From NCBI RefSeq assembly GCF_027943255.1, contig NC_072892.1, forward strand, positions 24,141,792 to 24,205,791: a DNA stretch of 64,000 nucleotides. Reading direction: 5' to 3'. The notes below the pieces were generated by a model. It saw nothing but the letters and a program-made list of their open reading frames with translations, searched no databases and was not told the origin of the DNA. The stretch comes from Anastrepha obliqua. Its lineage: Eukaryota; Arthropoda; Insecta; Diptera; Tephritidae. This document shows positions 1 through 10,015 of the stretch, one piece after another (within the stretch, counting starts at the first letter, position 1; each line of letters opens with the position of its first letter). The translations under genes and the position numbers were made by a program.

Positions 1-59
1 CAGCTCAAATATTCCCTACACATAAACGGAGAATGCTGCTGTAGTGACAGTCTTTGGGC

Positions 60-118
60 GGATATGAATCCGGGTCATTCCGGTTACGTAGAATTGACTG
101 CGGTGGGAACGCCAAAAC
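60..118 (+). other. Short motif shared with two other sites in the window
   Basis: This stretch carries the motif GTCATTCCGGTTACGTAG followed by a GACTGCGGTGGGAACG-like run. A similar run is seen on the minus strand at about 7840-7920 and, in part, at 49330-49375, where it abuts a Jockey-like reverse transcriptase fragment. I infer a piece of a dispersed repeat; its parent element is not recognised. Confidence 0.4.
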
Positions 119-139
119 AGGACTCCTGTTGAGTGGTAT

Positions 140-800
140 AAGAAATGTTGAACACATTTAGTCGCGATGGTTCTAAACACATCATAACAGCTATCGAATC
201 TTGGATTTGTACATATAAGCCAGAAACAATACAGCAATCGACAATATGGGTGTTCCAAGACGAGCTTAATCCAACAAAAGCTGTGCGCGTAAAAAGCACC
301 ACAAAGCAAAAGGTCACGTGTTTTTTCGCATTACCTGGAAAATCTAGTCATGTCGCAACTGCTCCACTAAAGAAACTTAAAACAGCCAATTCTGAGCGGT
401 ACAAAACTATTTGTTAGCCAGATGTTTCCGGAAAATGAAGAAAAATCAGCCGTCGAAAACGAATCGCGCTTCACCAAGCCGATGCGAGCTCTCACGTATC
501 ACCTCATAAGAGAGAGTTTTTGAGCACGCAAAAGCTGGAATTAATGTGTCATCCACCTTACGGCACTGATTTGGCAGCTAATGACATCATTTTGTTTGCG
601 AACATCCAAACTAAAATGTGAGGTAAACCTTTTTTAACGCATGAAGAAATTATGGAAGCCTTTAAGCAGCTCGTTTTGGAGGCATCCACTTCCGAGTGGC
701 AAAAAGTGCTTTCAAAAGAATGCAGTACACTTTTGAATCCCCTTCAATCTATTTTGAAAGCACTTTTTGCACACTTCCAAGAAGAATATTTTGAATTTTG
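140..800 (+). pseudogene. Mariner (DD34D) transposase relic, 3' two-thirds
   Basis: The translation follows the mariner transposase scaffold. SWICTYKPETIQQSTIWVF is followed by an ACFF-like region (CFFALPGKSSHVATAPL), a NSERYKTIC segment, then in other frames SSHVS, a PPYGTDLAANDIILF block (third-aspartate region) and a terminal EEYFEF. Frameshifts and stops separate the blocks, and the aspartate of the usual HHDNASSH box is displaced (HQADASSH). The N-terminal helix-turn-helix domain and the 5' inverted repeat are missing, so this is a 5'-truncated dead copy. Assignment to the mariner family is secure; the subfamily is not. Confidence 0.85.
699..770. repeat. Perfect 19-bp hairpin in the mariner 3' end
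   Basis: GCAAAAAGTGCTTTCAAAA at 699-717 is exactly complementary to 752-770, with a 34-nt loop. It replaces the region where an intact mariner would encode its last residues, so it looks like a local inverted duplication. Confidence 0.8.
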
Positions 801-810
801 AAAAATAAAC

Positions 811-1639
811 AAACAAAAGCCATTTTCATTATTATTTTACTGTGATTTGATTGTTGAGCGTAAAACACAATTGTCGTGTCATGTACACGGACGGATGATA
901 GACTATTAGTTTCACTGATAGACAATTGAACCAGTCATGGTTACGTATGTATATAGTAGATTTATTCTGTACTATTCAAATCTATATCTGTCTCAAATTC
1001 GCTAAAGTGTGCCTAGTGCAGCACCATACCTGGTATATAAAGTCAAGTCGCAAAGCAAATTTCCAAAAAATTCCAAAAGCACTGCCATCATAAAACGCAT
1101 AGCACAAACATACATACATACCTCTTTATCAATGGCTGTATGTTTACATTTTTTTCTAGCTCACCGTCTGGCCAAACGTTGGCTTTGCGTGTTTTCGTGA
1201 ATGAAAGTAAGCGTCGAAAGCATTCCAAGGCAAACGCAAAAATTATTGCGCGTCTCTATGACCTACTACTACAGCACAAATATAGCGTCGGGAATTCCAC
1301 ACGCGCCAACATACAAACCCATATACATACATACACAAACGCAAACAAAATCAGTCAAAAAGTAACTAAAAAATTGCAAAAACGCTGACAAAGCAATGCG
1401 AAAGAAGATTTGCCAGCTATGACTGAGGAGCGGAAGTGGTGGCGTGAAGTGCATTGACGAAATTGCGTCAGCCAATTGGCTCCCGAAAAATTAATCACAA
1501 TGGGAAAGCGTAATGAAATACGACACACCGCAATAAGTTTGGTGAGAATTCGCAGACATCGACCCCGCCGAGCAGCAGTAGAACGATAGAATGGCTCTCA
1601 GGGGGGCGTATTCATAATTCTAACAACTAACGGTATACT
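811..1639. other. No gene recognised
   Basis: AT-rich single-copy-looking DNA with short CATACATA runs near 1108 and 1322. Short open frames exist but show no domain and no codon pattern I can support. Confidence 0.6.
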
Positions 1640-2299
1640 AGTGCTATAAAGGGAAGATATACACATACAGACACATATACACATATGTACATATACCAGT
1701 GTTTATAAAAAAAAATTTGGGATATGCTCGTATTCGAAATAGCGTCCCGTCATCCCGATAGTGTGGCGTGCTTCTCGCATATGTATGTGTATACATGTAT
1801 GTATGTATGTCTTCCTGTGTGTGCATGCATATGTAAATGCTTTGAAGTGAACGAACGGCAAGGCGCAATGATTTGCTTGCTGATGTTTTTTTTTGTTTGT
1901 TTTTTTTTTTTGTTTTCATTTAAGGTTCTTTTTCCCGATTTTATTTCGTTTGATTGCTTTTGATAACATTTGCACACATTTCTGGCTTTTGGTTCTTTGA
2001 CTCTTCGGCCACACACTACTGAGATGCTGACTTTGAGGTTTTTGCGTCTCTTTCAGCTAATAAATATTAAATATTCTGCGGTACTTTGCTGCTCTTTGCT
2101 AGGAATTTTACGTGACATTCGTTTGAGCAAAGTGGAGCATAGACGATTTTTGAAATTAATAAATAATATTTTACTTATGCAGTCATAAATTTGAAACTAC
2201 GATGTTTGCAGTTGTACTTTGTTGTGTTACTAATATACATACACATACATGCATGCATATAAACAACAAACAACAAATTGAGGGCGGTAGTTTTGACTA
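1640..2299. repeat. Microsatellite-rich non-coding stretch
   Basis: Degenerate (CATA)n and (TATG)n tracts occur near 1660-1700, 1780-1810 and 2231-2262, with a T-homopolymer run near 1885-1912. No gene is seen. Confidence 0.75.
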
Positions 2300-2710
2300 T
2301 TTTTGTTTTTTTTTTTCTTAATATTTTTTTATTTTTATTTTTTTTTATTTTGTTTTTTAAGATTTAAAAAAAAAATTTATTTATTTTTTATTTGTTTTAT
2401 TTTTTTGTTATTTTTTTATATTGTTTTTATTTGTATTTTTTTTTTTCGTTTCGTTTTAATATTAGTTTTATTTTTTTTTTATTTTGTTTTTAATTTTGTC
2501 GTATTTTTTTTTTTATTTTTTATTTTATTTTTTTAATTTTTTTTATTTTTATTTTATTTTTATTTTTATAATTTTATTTAATTTTTTTTATTTTTAATTC
2601 ATTTTTTTTTTTTATTTTTTTTTTTGTTTGTACTGTTTTTTTGTTTCTTTTGATATTTTTTTAGTATTTCTTTTTAATATTTTTTTTTTTAATATTTTTT
2701 TTGAGTGTAT
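2300..2710. repeat. T-rich low-complexity block
   Basis: About 400 bp of almost pure T interrupted by A, with occasional G or C. Any frame reads as poly-Phe/Leu and is an artefact of composition. Confidence 0.9.
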
Positions 2711-3334
2711 AATGAACACCAAAATGTGGCTTATTTTCGAATTAAAATCATATAAAACGAATTTTCAAATTTTGTAGGTATATAAATTAGAAAAATTCCT
2801 ACACCAACTTTTTCCTCATAAATCAATTTTCAATTTTAGATTCCTCCACAAACTTTTTATCACAATTCCACGGCGCCAGATTTTTGGTACGCAGTTTAAT
2901 AGTCTATACGATTTTGTACAACAAACTGCAAGTTTGACGATGTTGCGCATCGCAAAGGTACGTAATTTTTTTGTGGAGAAATTCTAATTGAGAGCTCTGG
3001 AATAGTAGTGAAATATTTCTAATTTTTGTGTGCAGTTTCAGATATGGATTTACATGGGCGTGTCTGACAATTAGCCATAGTTTTATAAAAAAAGTAATAA
3101 TTAATATATATTCATGTTTAAAATAGATATTCAAAACAAAACAAAAAAATCAAAACTCGTCCGCCTATTGGTGTATGTAAATTGGCTTTCGTTCTACTTA
3201 GGAGAATCATTTTCGCTCATGTTTCTTAGTCCCATTGAATGATTTTTGGTTTTTGTTCGCAAGCTGCAAAAGGAGAGGATTGAAGAATATGTTTTCTGGG
3301 CTTCTCTGACGCCAAGATATTTGATCATTTACTT
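2711..3334. other. No gene recognised
   Basis: AT-rich DNA with no recognisable coding signal or long repeat. Confidence 0.6.
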
Positions 3335-3655
3335 TATAAGAAAATACTAAAATAGCAGGTTTTCTCACAGCTCACTATTACTTAAATTACCATCTCTCAA
3401 AAATTTAATATACATTGGAAATGAGACTGAGTGTCGGCTCTGTCTGGAGTATGATGAAAGCACAAATGATATTTTATGCAACCGTAAGACAAGACTGCAC
3501 AGCTTTCATTAGAAAAGAGATCTTGTGAATCCGTATTAAATCAAGAATGCTCCTGTTGCAGATATTCTGAAAGTTGTCCGCAATGTGAAAAATTTATTCA
3601 AAGAATTTCGCTTTCAACCAATTTTCAGCCAGAGGCAAGGAACATCTTGGTCAAA
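3335..3655 (+). pseudogene. Non-LTR retrotransposon ORF2 C-terminus relic
   Basis: Broken frames read LTAHYYLNYHLSKI, then ECRLCLEYDESTNDILC and APVADILKVVRNVKNLF. That order (LLTGHCPLNYHL-type helix, Cys-rich C..C....E....IL.C knuckle, short C-terminal helix) is typical of the tail after the RNase H domain in I/R1-group non-LTR elements. At least one frameshift (around 3418) and several stops are present. The TIR element at 3658 is inserted directly downstream. Confidence 0.55.
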
Positions 3656-3657
3656 TA

Positions 3658-4557
3658 AAGGGTTTTCCAATAACAGGTGTCATTTGGATTAGCCCGCTAT
3701 TTCGGTAGATGTCACTTCAGAAGCTGTGATTTTTCGTTCGACAAGTAGAAACTACGCCATTAATAAAAATGGAACGATACCCGCTTGAGCAACGCCTTGA
3801 AATTATTAAAATTCACTATAAAAATGGTGAAAATTTGGCAGAGACGGTTCGTAAAACTCGAACATTTGTGGATCACCATGAAGCACCTTGTCTGACCGCA
3901 ACACAGATATTGGTGTACAAATTCGAGCTGTCGGGACAAGTTAGTGATGTGAAGAATGAAACCCGTGCACGTCGCTCAAGAAAGTAGCCGAAAGTGTTGA
4001 AGAAAATCCAGGTTTGTCGATTCTTCGTCGTTCTTTGAAATTAGGCATTCCACAAACGTCATTACACCGTATTTTGCATAAAGATTTGGGTCTTAAGGCT
4101 TATAAAGTCCAGTTAACATAAGAAAAACGTCGTATCTTTGCTGACTGGGTCGTTGAAATGCATGAAAATGATCCGGAATTCCATCGAAAAATCATCCTGA
4201 GTGATGAAGCCCATTTCCACCTCGGTGGCTTCGTCAACAAGCAAAATTGTCGGATCTGGGGCTCAGAAAATTCAAGAGTTATTGTTGAAACGCCTCTTTA
4301 TCCTCAACGTGTGACTGTTTGGTGCGGTTTATGGTCCGGCGGAGTCATTGGACCTCACTTTTTCAAAAATGAAGCTGAAGCAACAGTTACGGTGAATGGA
4401 TTGCGCTATCGAGAGATGATGAACTATTTTTTATGGCCAGAATTGGATGGTATTGATCTGGATAACGTTTATTTTCAACAAGACGGCGCTACGTGCCATA
4501 CAAGCAACGAAACCATTGATATTTTAAGGGAATAACACCTCTTATTGGGAAACCCTA
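3658..4557 (+). mobile_element. TIR-intact, internally deleted Tc1/mariner-superfamily element
   Basis: The left end AAGGGTTTTCCAATAACAGG matches the reverse complement of the right end (TAGGGTTTCCCAATAAGAGG). Both ends are bordered by TA (3656-3657 and 4558-4559), the target-site duplication of this superfamily. The element is only 900 bp because the transposase frame stops soon after the second catalytic region and runs almost straight into the right TIR. It therefore looks like an internally deleted copy that could only have moved with help from an intact relative. Confidence 0.85.
3769..4535 (+). pseudogene. DDE transposase relic (Tc1/mariner superfamily, WCGLW type)
   Basis: The start MERYPLEQRLEIIKIHY opens an N-terminal helix-turn-helix. 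After a frameshift near 3985 come ILRRSLKLGIPQTSLHRIL and an in-frame stop near 4120. The catalytic core follows: IILSDEAHFHLGGFVNKQ (first Asp), RVTVWCGLWSGGVIGPHFF, and FQQDGATCHTS (second Asp). The reading ends at ILRE and the third catalytic region (RSCDLTPLDF in relatives) is deleted. A second relic of the same family lies at 62050-62690. The protein would have cut and joined element ends in the nucleus; this copy is dead. Confidence 0.85.
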
Positions 4558-4599
4558 TATTTCAAAATCAAAATCTAAAATTGTACAGACGACCGATTG

Positions 4600-5580
4600 A
4601 GGATTCTCAACTTCTAACTAAACTACAGAAAGCAGTGGCCGACCAGAGTCAAATCAGATGATTGTGGGAACCATATTTATACTGACGGCTCAAAAATGGA
4701 CAATGGCACTGCAACGGGAGTGTACACGGACCGATTATCCTTAAATTGCTCCTTTAGAATCCCAAGCCGGTGCAGCGTCTTCCAAGCTCCGATCTACGAA
4801 ATAGGCGAAGCACCAAAAACATCAAGACTAATGGAATTACCTCCAGCAAACCTCACCATTTTTGTTGATAGTCAAGCAGCGATCAAGGCATTGGCCTTAT
4901 CATCATCATCTTGGCATTAGAGTCTGGGATGTACCATTGCACTGACCTTCACCCGCATCAATTCAAGATGCGTTAAGAAATGCACGAGGTCGCTTTCGCT
5001 TATTCAACAACAAAACACCACACTTTTTTGGGTTCTAACCACTCTGGAATGGAGACAAATGAAAGATCGGATGAGTGTGCAAGCAAAGGCTCTGAGCTTG
5101 ACCTTCAGCGAGTGACAGAGAGCATAAGCATTTCTCTAAGCGAACTGTACACTGCGATTGACTTCAGCGTGATTGCGGAAACCAATAGGAGATGGTATCT
5201 GACTACTAAATGCAGGATCTTCAAAACGCCCTGGCCAAAACTGAATCTTAAAAGCACCAAATATCTGCATGGATTCAACAAATCAACTACCAGGAGTTGT
5301 GAAGATGAAGAAGAATTTGAGTTGGTAAAAGACCTCCTCTGTGAATGTTCTGCACTTCATAGAAGCCGTGCCAAATATCTTGGTGATTATTTCTTTGAAG
5401 ACCTGGGAGATTTGGAAAATATCTCACTGGAGGGACTAGTTACCTTCTTAAAAAGATCTAAGTGGTTTAAGCAACTCAGTTAGGGGATGGAAATCAAATG
5501 CAGGTATCCCAATTGGCATTAGAGCCACCGAGTGTCTTGTATTAGAGAAGCAACCTGTCTAGCCTATTCTAACTAAATTG
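4600..5580 (+). pseudogene. Non-LTR retrotransposon RNase H domain and C-terminal tail relic
   Basis: IYTDGSKMDNGT (first RNase H Asp), RCSVFQA (where the Glu helix begins) and FVDSQAAIKAL (third acidic position) are visible near 4675-4900. Downstream, NRRWYLTTKCRIFKTPWPK, YLHGFNKS and a Cys-containing tail (LLCECSALHRSRAKYLGDYF, then VTFLKRSKWF) end at about 5480. The helix between SVFQA and SQAAI is shortened and frameshifts are present. About 100 bp of 3' UTR-like sequence follows. This is the 3' end of a 5'-truncated I-group element. Confidence 0.85.
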
Positions 5581-6945
5581 CTTCTAACTAAAACAGTTAT
5601 TCAAAAAACAAATGGGTTGAATAAATTGGTAAGTTGAGCGTTGAGGGTATTTAAATTTTTGTACACTGTTTTTATCACCCATACTAGGCCACCATACCTT
5701 TTTAACATTAAAATAGTAAAATTCATTTAAAACCTCGTCAATATCCGTCCCGAGCATGACCCACTTTCGACACTCCGCCAACGTGACCCATTTGAACAGT
5801 TACACGCTCGCATACATAATTTAGGCATTACAGCCGATTCCATGCCAGCGAATAGAACACAAAAAATGACAATAAAAATATAAAAAACGGGAAAAGAAAT
5901 ACGCACCTACATGCAGACAAAAATATGCCGAAAAACAAAACTTCAGTCAAGCGAGGTGGAGCTCAGCCACGCGAACATTAACACCTCTTCTTTGATGTTA
6001 ACCATTTTTACGGTATTATAAAGCATCAAATTATAAGCAGAAGACAGGTGAAGCGTTTGGATGATGGTAAACATACATACATACATATTGTATATAATAA
6101 CTAGGTAAAAAAAAGAGTAGGTAAAGCACATAAAATTATTTCTCTTTTGGAATACTTAATTCGATATACGCCAATTTAAGCTAAAATTGATGCTATTATC
6201 TTCGCATTGGCACATCGAGCACTTTCAGTCTTTCTAATGTGAAATTTCGTTTGAAATACAATTTGAAGTAGATTCGAAGTATTTGACTCATGCACTGAAT
6301 TTACTAATTACATCATCATTCAATCGCCGTTTTTATTACTAAACCAAGAACTTGGTTCGGCACCATCGAGACTGAGAAACGTATCGGCCGACCGCTCGGC
6401 AAGCGCGAAGAGAAAGCGCAAGTGAAGTCGCTTAAAGCTAAAAATAAGAAAATTTTAAAACCGGGGTTCCAATGTGCGAACCAACAAAGCAGAGGAGAGT
6501 TGTTACAGGTAATTGTATTATATCATGAACCATCATGATCAAAAAGCTTGCGGAATAAATCCAGAAAAGTCGAAATACAAATTTAATCATATGAAGGAAT
6601 AGGTTTAGTAAAATTTAAAGAGCGTATAGCAAATTCGATGAATATTTTCTGGACAGCTGTTACTTATGCGGTTCAAAGATGAAGAACGACACGATCTCCC
6701 GATGAAAGCTGCGTAGTCGAGCTAAGATCTCACCAGATGTACTTAAAGCATTTTCAGATTGAAAGCATCTGAAAAATAAATACTACTATTCCGTTTAAAG
6801 GTTAACATTGCATAGGATTTTTTTTACAAATTTAACCCCTACATAAATCCTTAAATTCAGAAACCGAATTAGGTAGTGACCCAGAGAGTTAGGTGTACAG
6901 GAGGGAGGCGTATCGGCACCCACGTCACTGTTCTCAATTATGATT
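5581..6945. other. No gene recognised; one weak minus-strand peptide
   Basis: On the minus strand 5781-5584 there is a 65-codon frame beginning MAECRKWVMLGTDIDEV. It has no domain I recognise and no splice context I can prove, so it is recorded only as a possible fragment. The rest is AT-rich with a (CATA)n tract near 6070-6088. Confidence 0.4.
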
Positions 6946-6947
6946 TC

Positions 6948-7830
6948 GATGTTGTTGTTGCAGTAATTTTGCTCTGTCAGTGTAGTGTAATCACCGGTCG
7001 TCTTCGTCTAGCTCATCTAACGGTAGGCCCAGGAAACTACCTGTTTCGACAGTTTGGGTCCAGAGGGAGAGGGATGTTAGATGAGTGGGTTTGATGAGGC
7101 GTGTGAAAAGGTGGTTAGTGTCATGCGGGGTGCCTTCACATGCCGATCAGGAGTTTAACCTGCTACACTATCCAGAACGTAGTTGTGCCAGCGGTAAGCG
7201 GGTCTCTCGGGGAAGTTGCAGCTCTTCGTCTGCGATGGGTGATGGTTGGACTCCGTTGACGACATTCGGGGGTCGGGAGCTTAAGAAGGTGCTAAGGGTC
7301 TCCTGATGAATGTCGTTGATTGTCTGTTTGTACACTGTCCGATCCAGTAGCTGTTGGTCTGTTTTATACTGGATTTCGTCCGCGTAATTGAGGAAGTGTC
7401 TCCTGACATGCCTGGGAGGGGGCTCAGGCTCAAGCAGATGTCTGCATGAGTGAGATCTGCGGTAACACCCTAGCGCCGTTCTTGTCGAGCAGTTTGTTAG
7501 GCTCCTTCACAGGTAGCATATGGGCTTCGTCGTGAAGATGTTGTATTGGGGACATCAGCAGACATCCCGTCGCGGTCCTTATGGCAGTGTTTTGGCAGGT
7601 CTATAGCTTCGTCCACTGTGAATCACTGTGAACCGGTCGGCCTATTGCCTTGAAAGTCAATAGCAAAATTTCTTTGTCTTAGCGCGAAGTGCTACCGGCA
7701 AGCGATTTTAGGGCTTTGTTGCGATTCTGTATTCTATAGCAATAGCGGCTGTGTGCGCTGAGAAGGAGAACAAGCTGTCGAAGGTAACCCCCAGTATTCT
7801 GGGTTGTTTACAGTCGGAATTGGTGTATCA
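6948..7830 (-). pseudogene. Jockey-like non-LTR retrotransposon 3' end
   Basis: Read on the minus strand, broken frames give PRILGVTFDSLFSFSAH (end of the reverse-transcriptase palm/thumb), ATGCLLMSPIQHLHDEAH, MLPVKEPNKLL, PPRHVRRHFLNYADEIQ, TLSTFLSSRPPNVV and FLGLPLDELDEDDR. The order and wording match the plus-strand copy at 49376-50262. Both copies lack an RNase H domain and end in ATTACTGC..CAACAACAAC. This copy is more decayed, with many stops and frameshifts. Confidence 0.85.
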
Positions 7831-7834
7831 TCGA

Positions 7835-7925
7835 TCATACATTCCCATGGCAGCCGGTTCTACATTACGGGAATGACTTGGGTTTTTCCCGACCAAGGGC
7901 TGCTGCCTCAGTAAGCCAGCCTTGT
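7835..7925 (-). other. Shared motif next to the Jockey-like relic
   Basis: The minus strand reads GCAGCAGCCCTTGGTCGGG then TCATTCCCGTAATGTAGAAC, closely matching 49320-49375 and the motif at 60-118. At both Jockey-like copies it sits immediately upstream of, or spliced into, the reverse-transcriptase fragment. Confidence 0.5.
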
Positions 7926-7959
7926 CTAGTGTACCGTATCCCATTTCCATGTTGTAAAA

Positions 7960-8575
7960 GACTTCGTTTATGTAGGAACCAGCCTTAACACCGATAACAA
8001 TGTCAGCCTTGAAATCCAACGAAAAAATTCTCTTGCCAACAAGTGCTGCTTTGGACTAAGTAGGCAAATGAGTAGTAAAGTTCTCTCTCGACGAAAAAAA
8101 TTAAAACTCTATAAGGCTCATTCATCATGCCCGTCCTAACGTATGGCGCAGAAGCGTGAACGATAACAACATCCGATGAAGCGACGCTTGGAATGTTTGA
8201 GAGAAAGATTCTGCGTAAGATTTTTGGACCTTGGCACGTTGGTGATGCGAATATCGCAGGCGATGGAACGATGAGCTGTATGAGCTTTATGACGACATAG
8301 ACATAGCGCAGCGAATAAAGATCCAACGGCTCTGTTGTCTGGGTTATGGCGTCCGAATGGATACAAACGCTCCGGCTCTGAAAGTATTCGATGCGGTACC
8401 AGCTGGTGGTAGCAGAGGAAGAGGGCGGCCTCCTTTGCGTTAGAAAGATCAGATGGAGAAGGACTTGGCTTCACTCAACGACTGGCGCGCTTTGTTAAAC
8501 TCGTGCAAAATCACGCCAATTAAGATGAGGACAGACCTAATAACGCGTTGGCAAATATTTGCGTATAGATGGTTC
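7960..8575 (+). pseudogene. RTE-like non-LTR retrotransposon ORF2 C-terminus relic
   Basis: Across shifting frames the sequence encodes FVYVG, LEIQR, LANKC, LPVLTYGAEA, KILRKIFGP, ELYELYDDID, QRIKIQRLCCLG, FDAVPAGGSRGRGRPP and QMEKDLASLNDWR. This is the familiar post-RT tail of RNase-H-less elements of RTE type (VLTYGAE..., GRGRPP.RW.DQ...). There are several frameshifts and stops. The copy at 58725-59430 has the same layout. The upstream RT domain is absent, so it is 5' truncated. Confidence 0.8.
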
Positions 8576-8609
8576 TGGTTACAACAAGAATATAGGTTCG
8601 ATTGACGAA

Positions 8610-8862
8610 CAAGGGCATCATCCCCATATCGGTATTTTGCACAAAAAAATGGACCTACAGTAGAGACCTATGACACCTCCGAAGGGCAGATGGTTTTTAT
8701 AATTTTAAATACACTCGGAAGTTTGCCACTATCTGCCGAAGAGCAAAAGCTTTTTCTGTCAACTGGTGATTTGTGCTCGGGGTTTCTTAACACTTCCGAA
8801 TTGCAGCCACGCACCAACCCATTCGGCCATAGCGACCGCTCTGCTATGGCGGTCATCTGCAT
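8610..8862 (-). mobile_element. tRNA-derived SINE, minus strand
   Basis: Read on the minus strand from about 8862, GGCCGAATGGGTTGGTGCG gives an A-box-like tRNA head, followed by CTGCAATTCGGAAGTG. The body contains TGGCAAACTTCCGAGTGTAT, ATCTGCCCTTCGGAGG and CTGTAGGTCCATTTTTTTGTG. These body blocks recur in the plus-strand copies at 11857, 29770, 60472 and 61855. The SINE is inserted just after the YADD motif of the RT fragment at 8866-9108. Confidence 0.75.
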
Positions 8863-8865
8863 AGC

Positions 8866-9108
8866 GAAGAAATTTCAATTTTTGAATAATTAAAGGATAA
8901 AATAAACAGCAAGCGTTGCTACCTTGGGGAACGCCTGATGGGACAGCAGAAGGCCGATAGCGAGCACACAGAATCGGTAGGAAAGATATGATGTTATTGA
9001 AAGACACGATTCACTTAAGAAAAGTGGAGTGAACACAAAAACCAGATAATTTGGAAAATAAGATCTTGTGTGATGCTCCGTCAAAATGTCCTTAAAAGCC
9101 TGTGTATC
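8866..9108 (-). pseudogene. Reverse transcriptase fragment interrupted by a SINE
   Basis: On the minus strand, a SYLSYRFCVLAI stretch is followed in another frame by PSGVPQGS and then KLKFLRYADD. These are RT motifs (GVPQGS in motif B and YADD in motif C) of a non-LTR element. The spacing between them is compressed, so part of the palm is deleted. The SINE begins a few codons after YADD. Which clade it belongs to cannot be told from this piece. Confidence 0.65.
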
Positions 9109-10015
9109 GACTTGTTTTCGCATTTTCATGGATGCCTCCAGGACCAAGCACGGCTCCGGCTCTGGGGTCTATTTGGAATCCAGAGGGACAAAACTGCACT
9201 TTGCTCTTGGAATGCATGCATCTATGTTTCAGCGGGAGGTGTATGTTGTTCAAGAAACGATGAACTTTCCTGTGGAAAACAGATGGAGAACCAGATTCAT
9301 ATGTGTCTGCAGCAATAGCCAAGCTGCGCTCGAGGCCGTAGATAGCCCTCCAACCACATCAAGGGTAGGCGAGTCATGTAGATCCAGGCTGAACTATGTC
9401 GGTAGATATAACAGCCTGATGCTAACATGGGGCCCAGAACACGTGGGTATCGTGGGTAACGAGACCTCTGACTCCTTAGCTAGGATGAGTTCTGAGGCCA
9501 ATTTCTTTGGCCTGGAGCTCGTTTTGCCACTCCCTTCTGCAGCCATCAAAGCCACGGTTAGAAAATGGATTACTACAGCCCACAAGCGAGCTTGGCAGGG
9601 TGAGAAAGGCTGCAGATGGACTAAACTGAAGTTACTTGTCATGTCCGATCGATTGTCGCAAATCTTCCTGTCATTAAGCAGAAGAGACTGTAGGCAGCTG
9701 GTTGGACTGATGGCGGGTCACTTTCTGTGGGCGAAGCAAATGGAAAAGGTAGGCATATCAGACAGTGTATTCTGCGCAGCTTGTGAAGAGGAGGATGAGA
9801 CGGCGGACCACTTCTGGGTGTCTGCTCGGCCTTCACTCGAATCAGGTTTGAAGTTTTTGGCACTGATGTGTTAAGCAGCGACCATCTTGGCTCCTTGGCA
9901 CCACAAGATCTACTCAGATTTCTTCGGAGGTCGGGTAAATTTAAAGAAAATTAAAAGGGAATCCAGGTGCAGTACAAAGGAATTAATTGTGTCTGAGTGT
10001 TGTACTTGCTAGTTG
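9086..10015 (+). pseudogene. I-group non-LTR retrotransposon RNase H domain and 3' end
   Basis: A long open frame (about 9086-9874) reads FMDASRTKHGSGSGVY, LHFALGMHASMFQREVY, CSNSQAALEAV, LTWGPEHVGIVGNETSDSLAR, then a tail with RRDCRQLVGLMAGHF and FCAACEEEDETADHFW. These are the RNase H acidic boxes (first Asp as FMDAS instead of YTDGS; Glu box altered) plus the terminal Cys knuckle. Relatively few stops suggest a fairly young copy. The tail and about 130 bp of 3' UTR (TCTACTCAGATTTCTTCGGA) match the minus-strand copy at 37300-37935. The RT domain is absent. Confidence 0.85.

Noticed and set aside
883..905. TYTDG-like string resembling an RNase H box
   Set aside because: It is followed at once by a stop and has no neighbouring RNase H motifs; chance match.
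2303..2536. Open frame rich in Phe
   Set aside because: Product of poly-T composition; no domain, no start context. The same applies to frames in 22591-22944 and 28424-29705.
5584..5781. 65-codon minus-strand peptide with LGTDIDEVLNEFYY
   Set aside because: Feels coding but no family is recognised and no neighbouring exon supports it; left as a note in the spacer entry.
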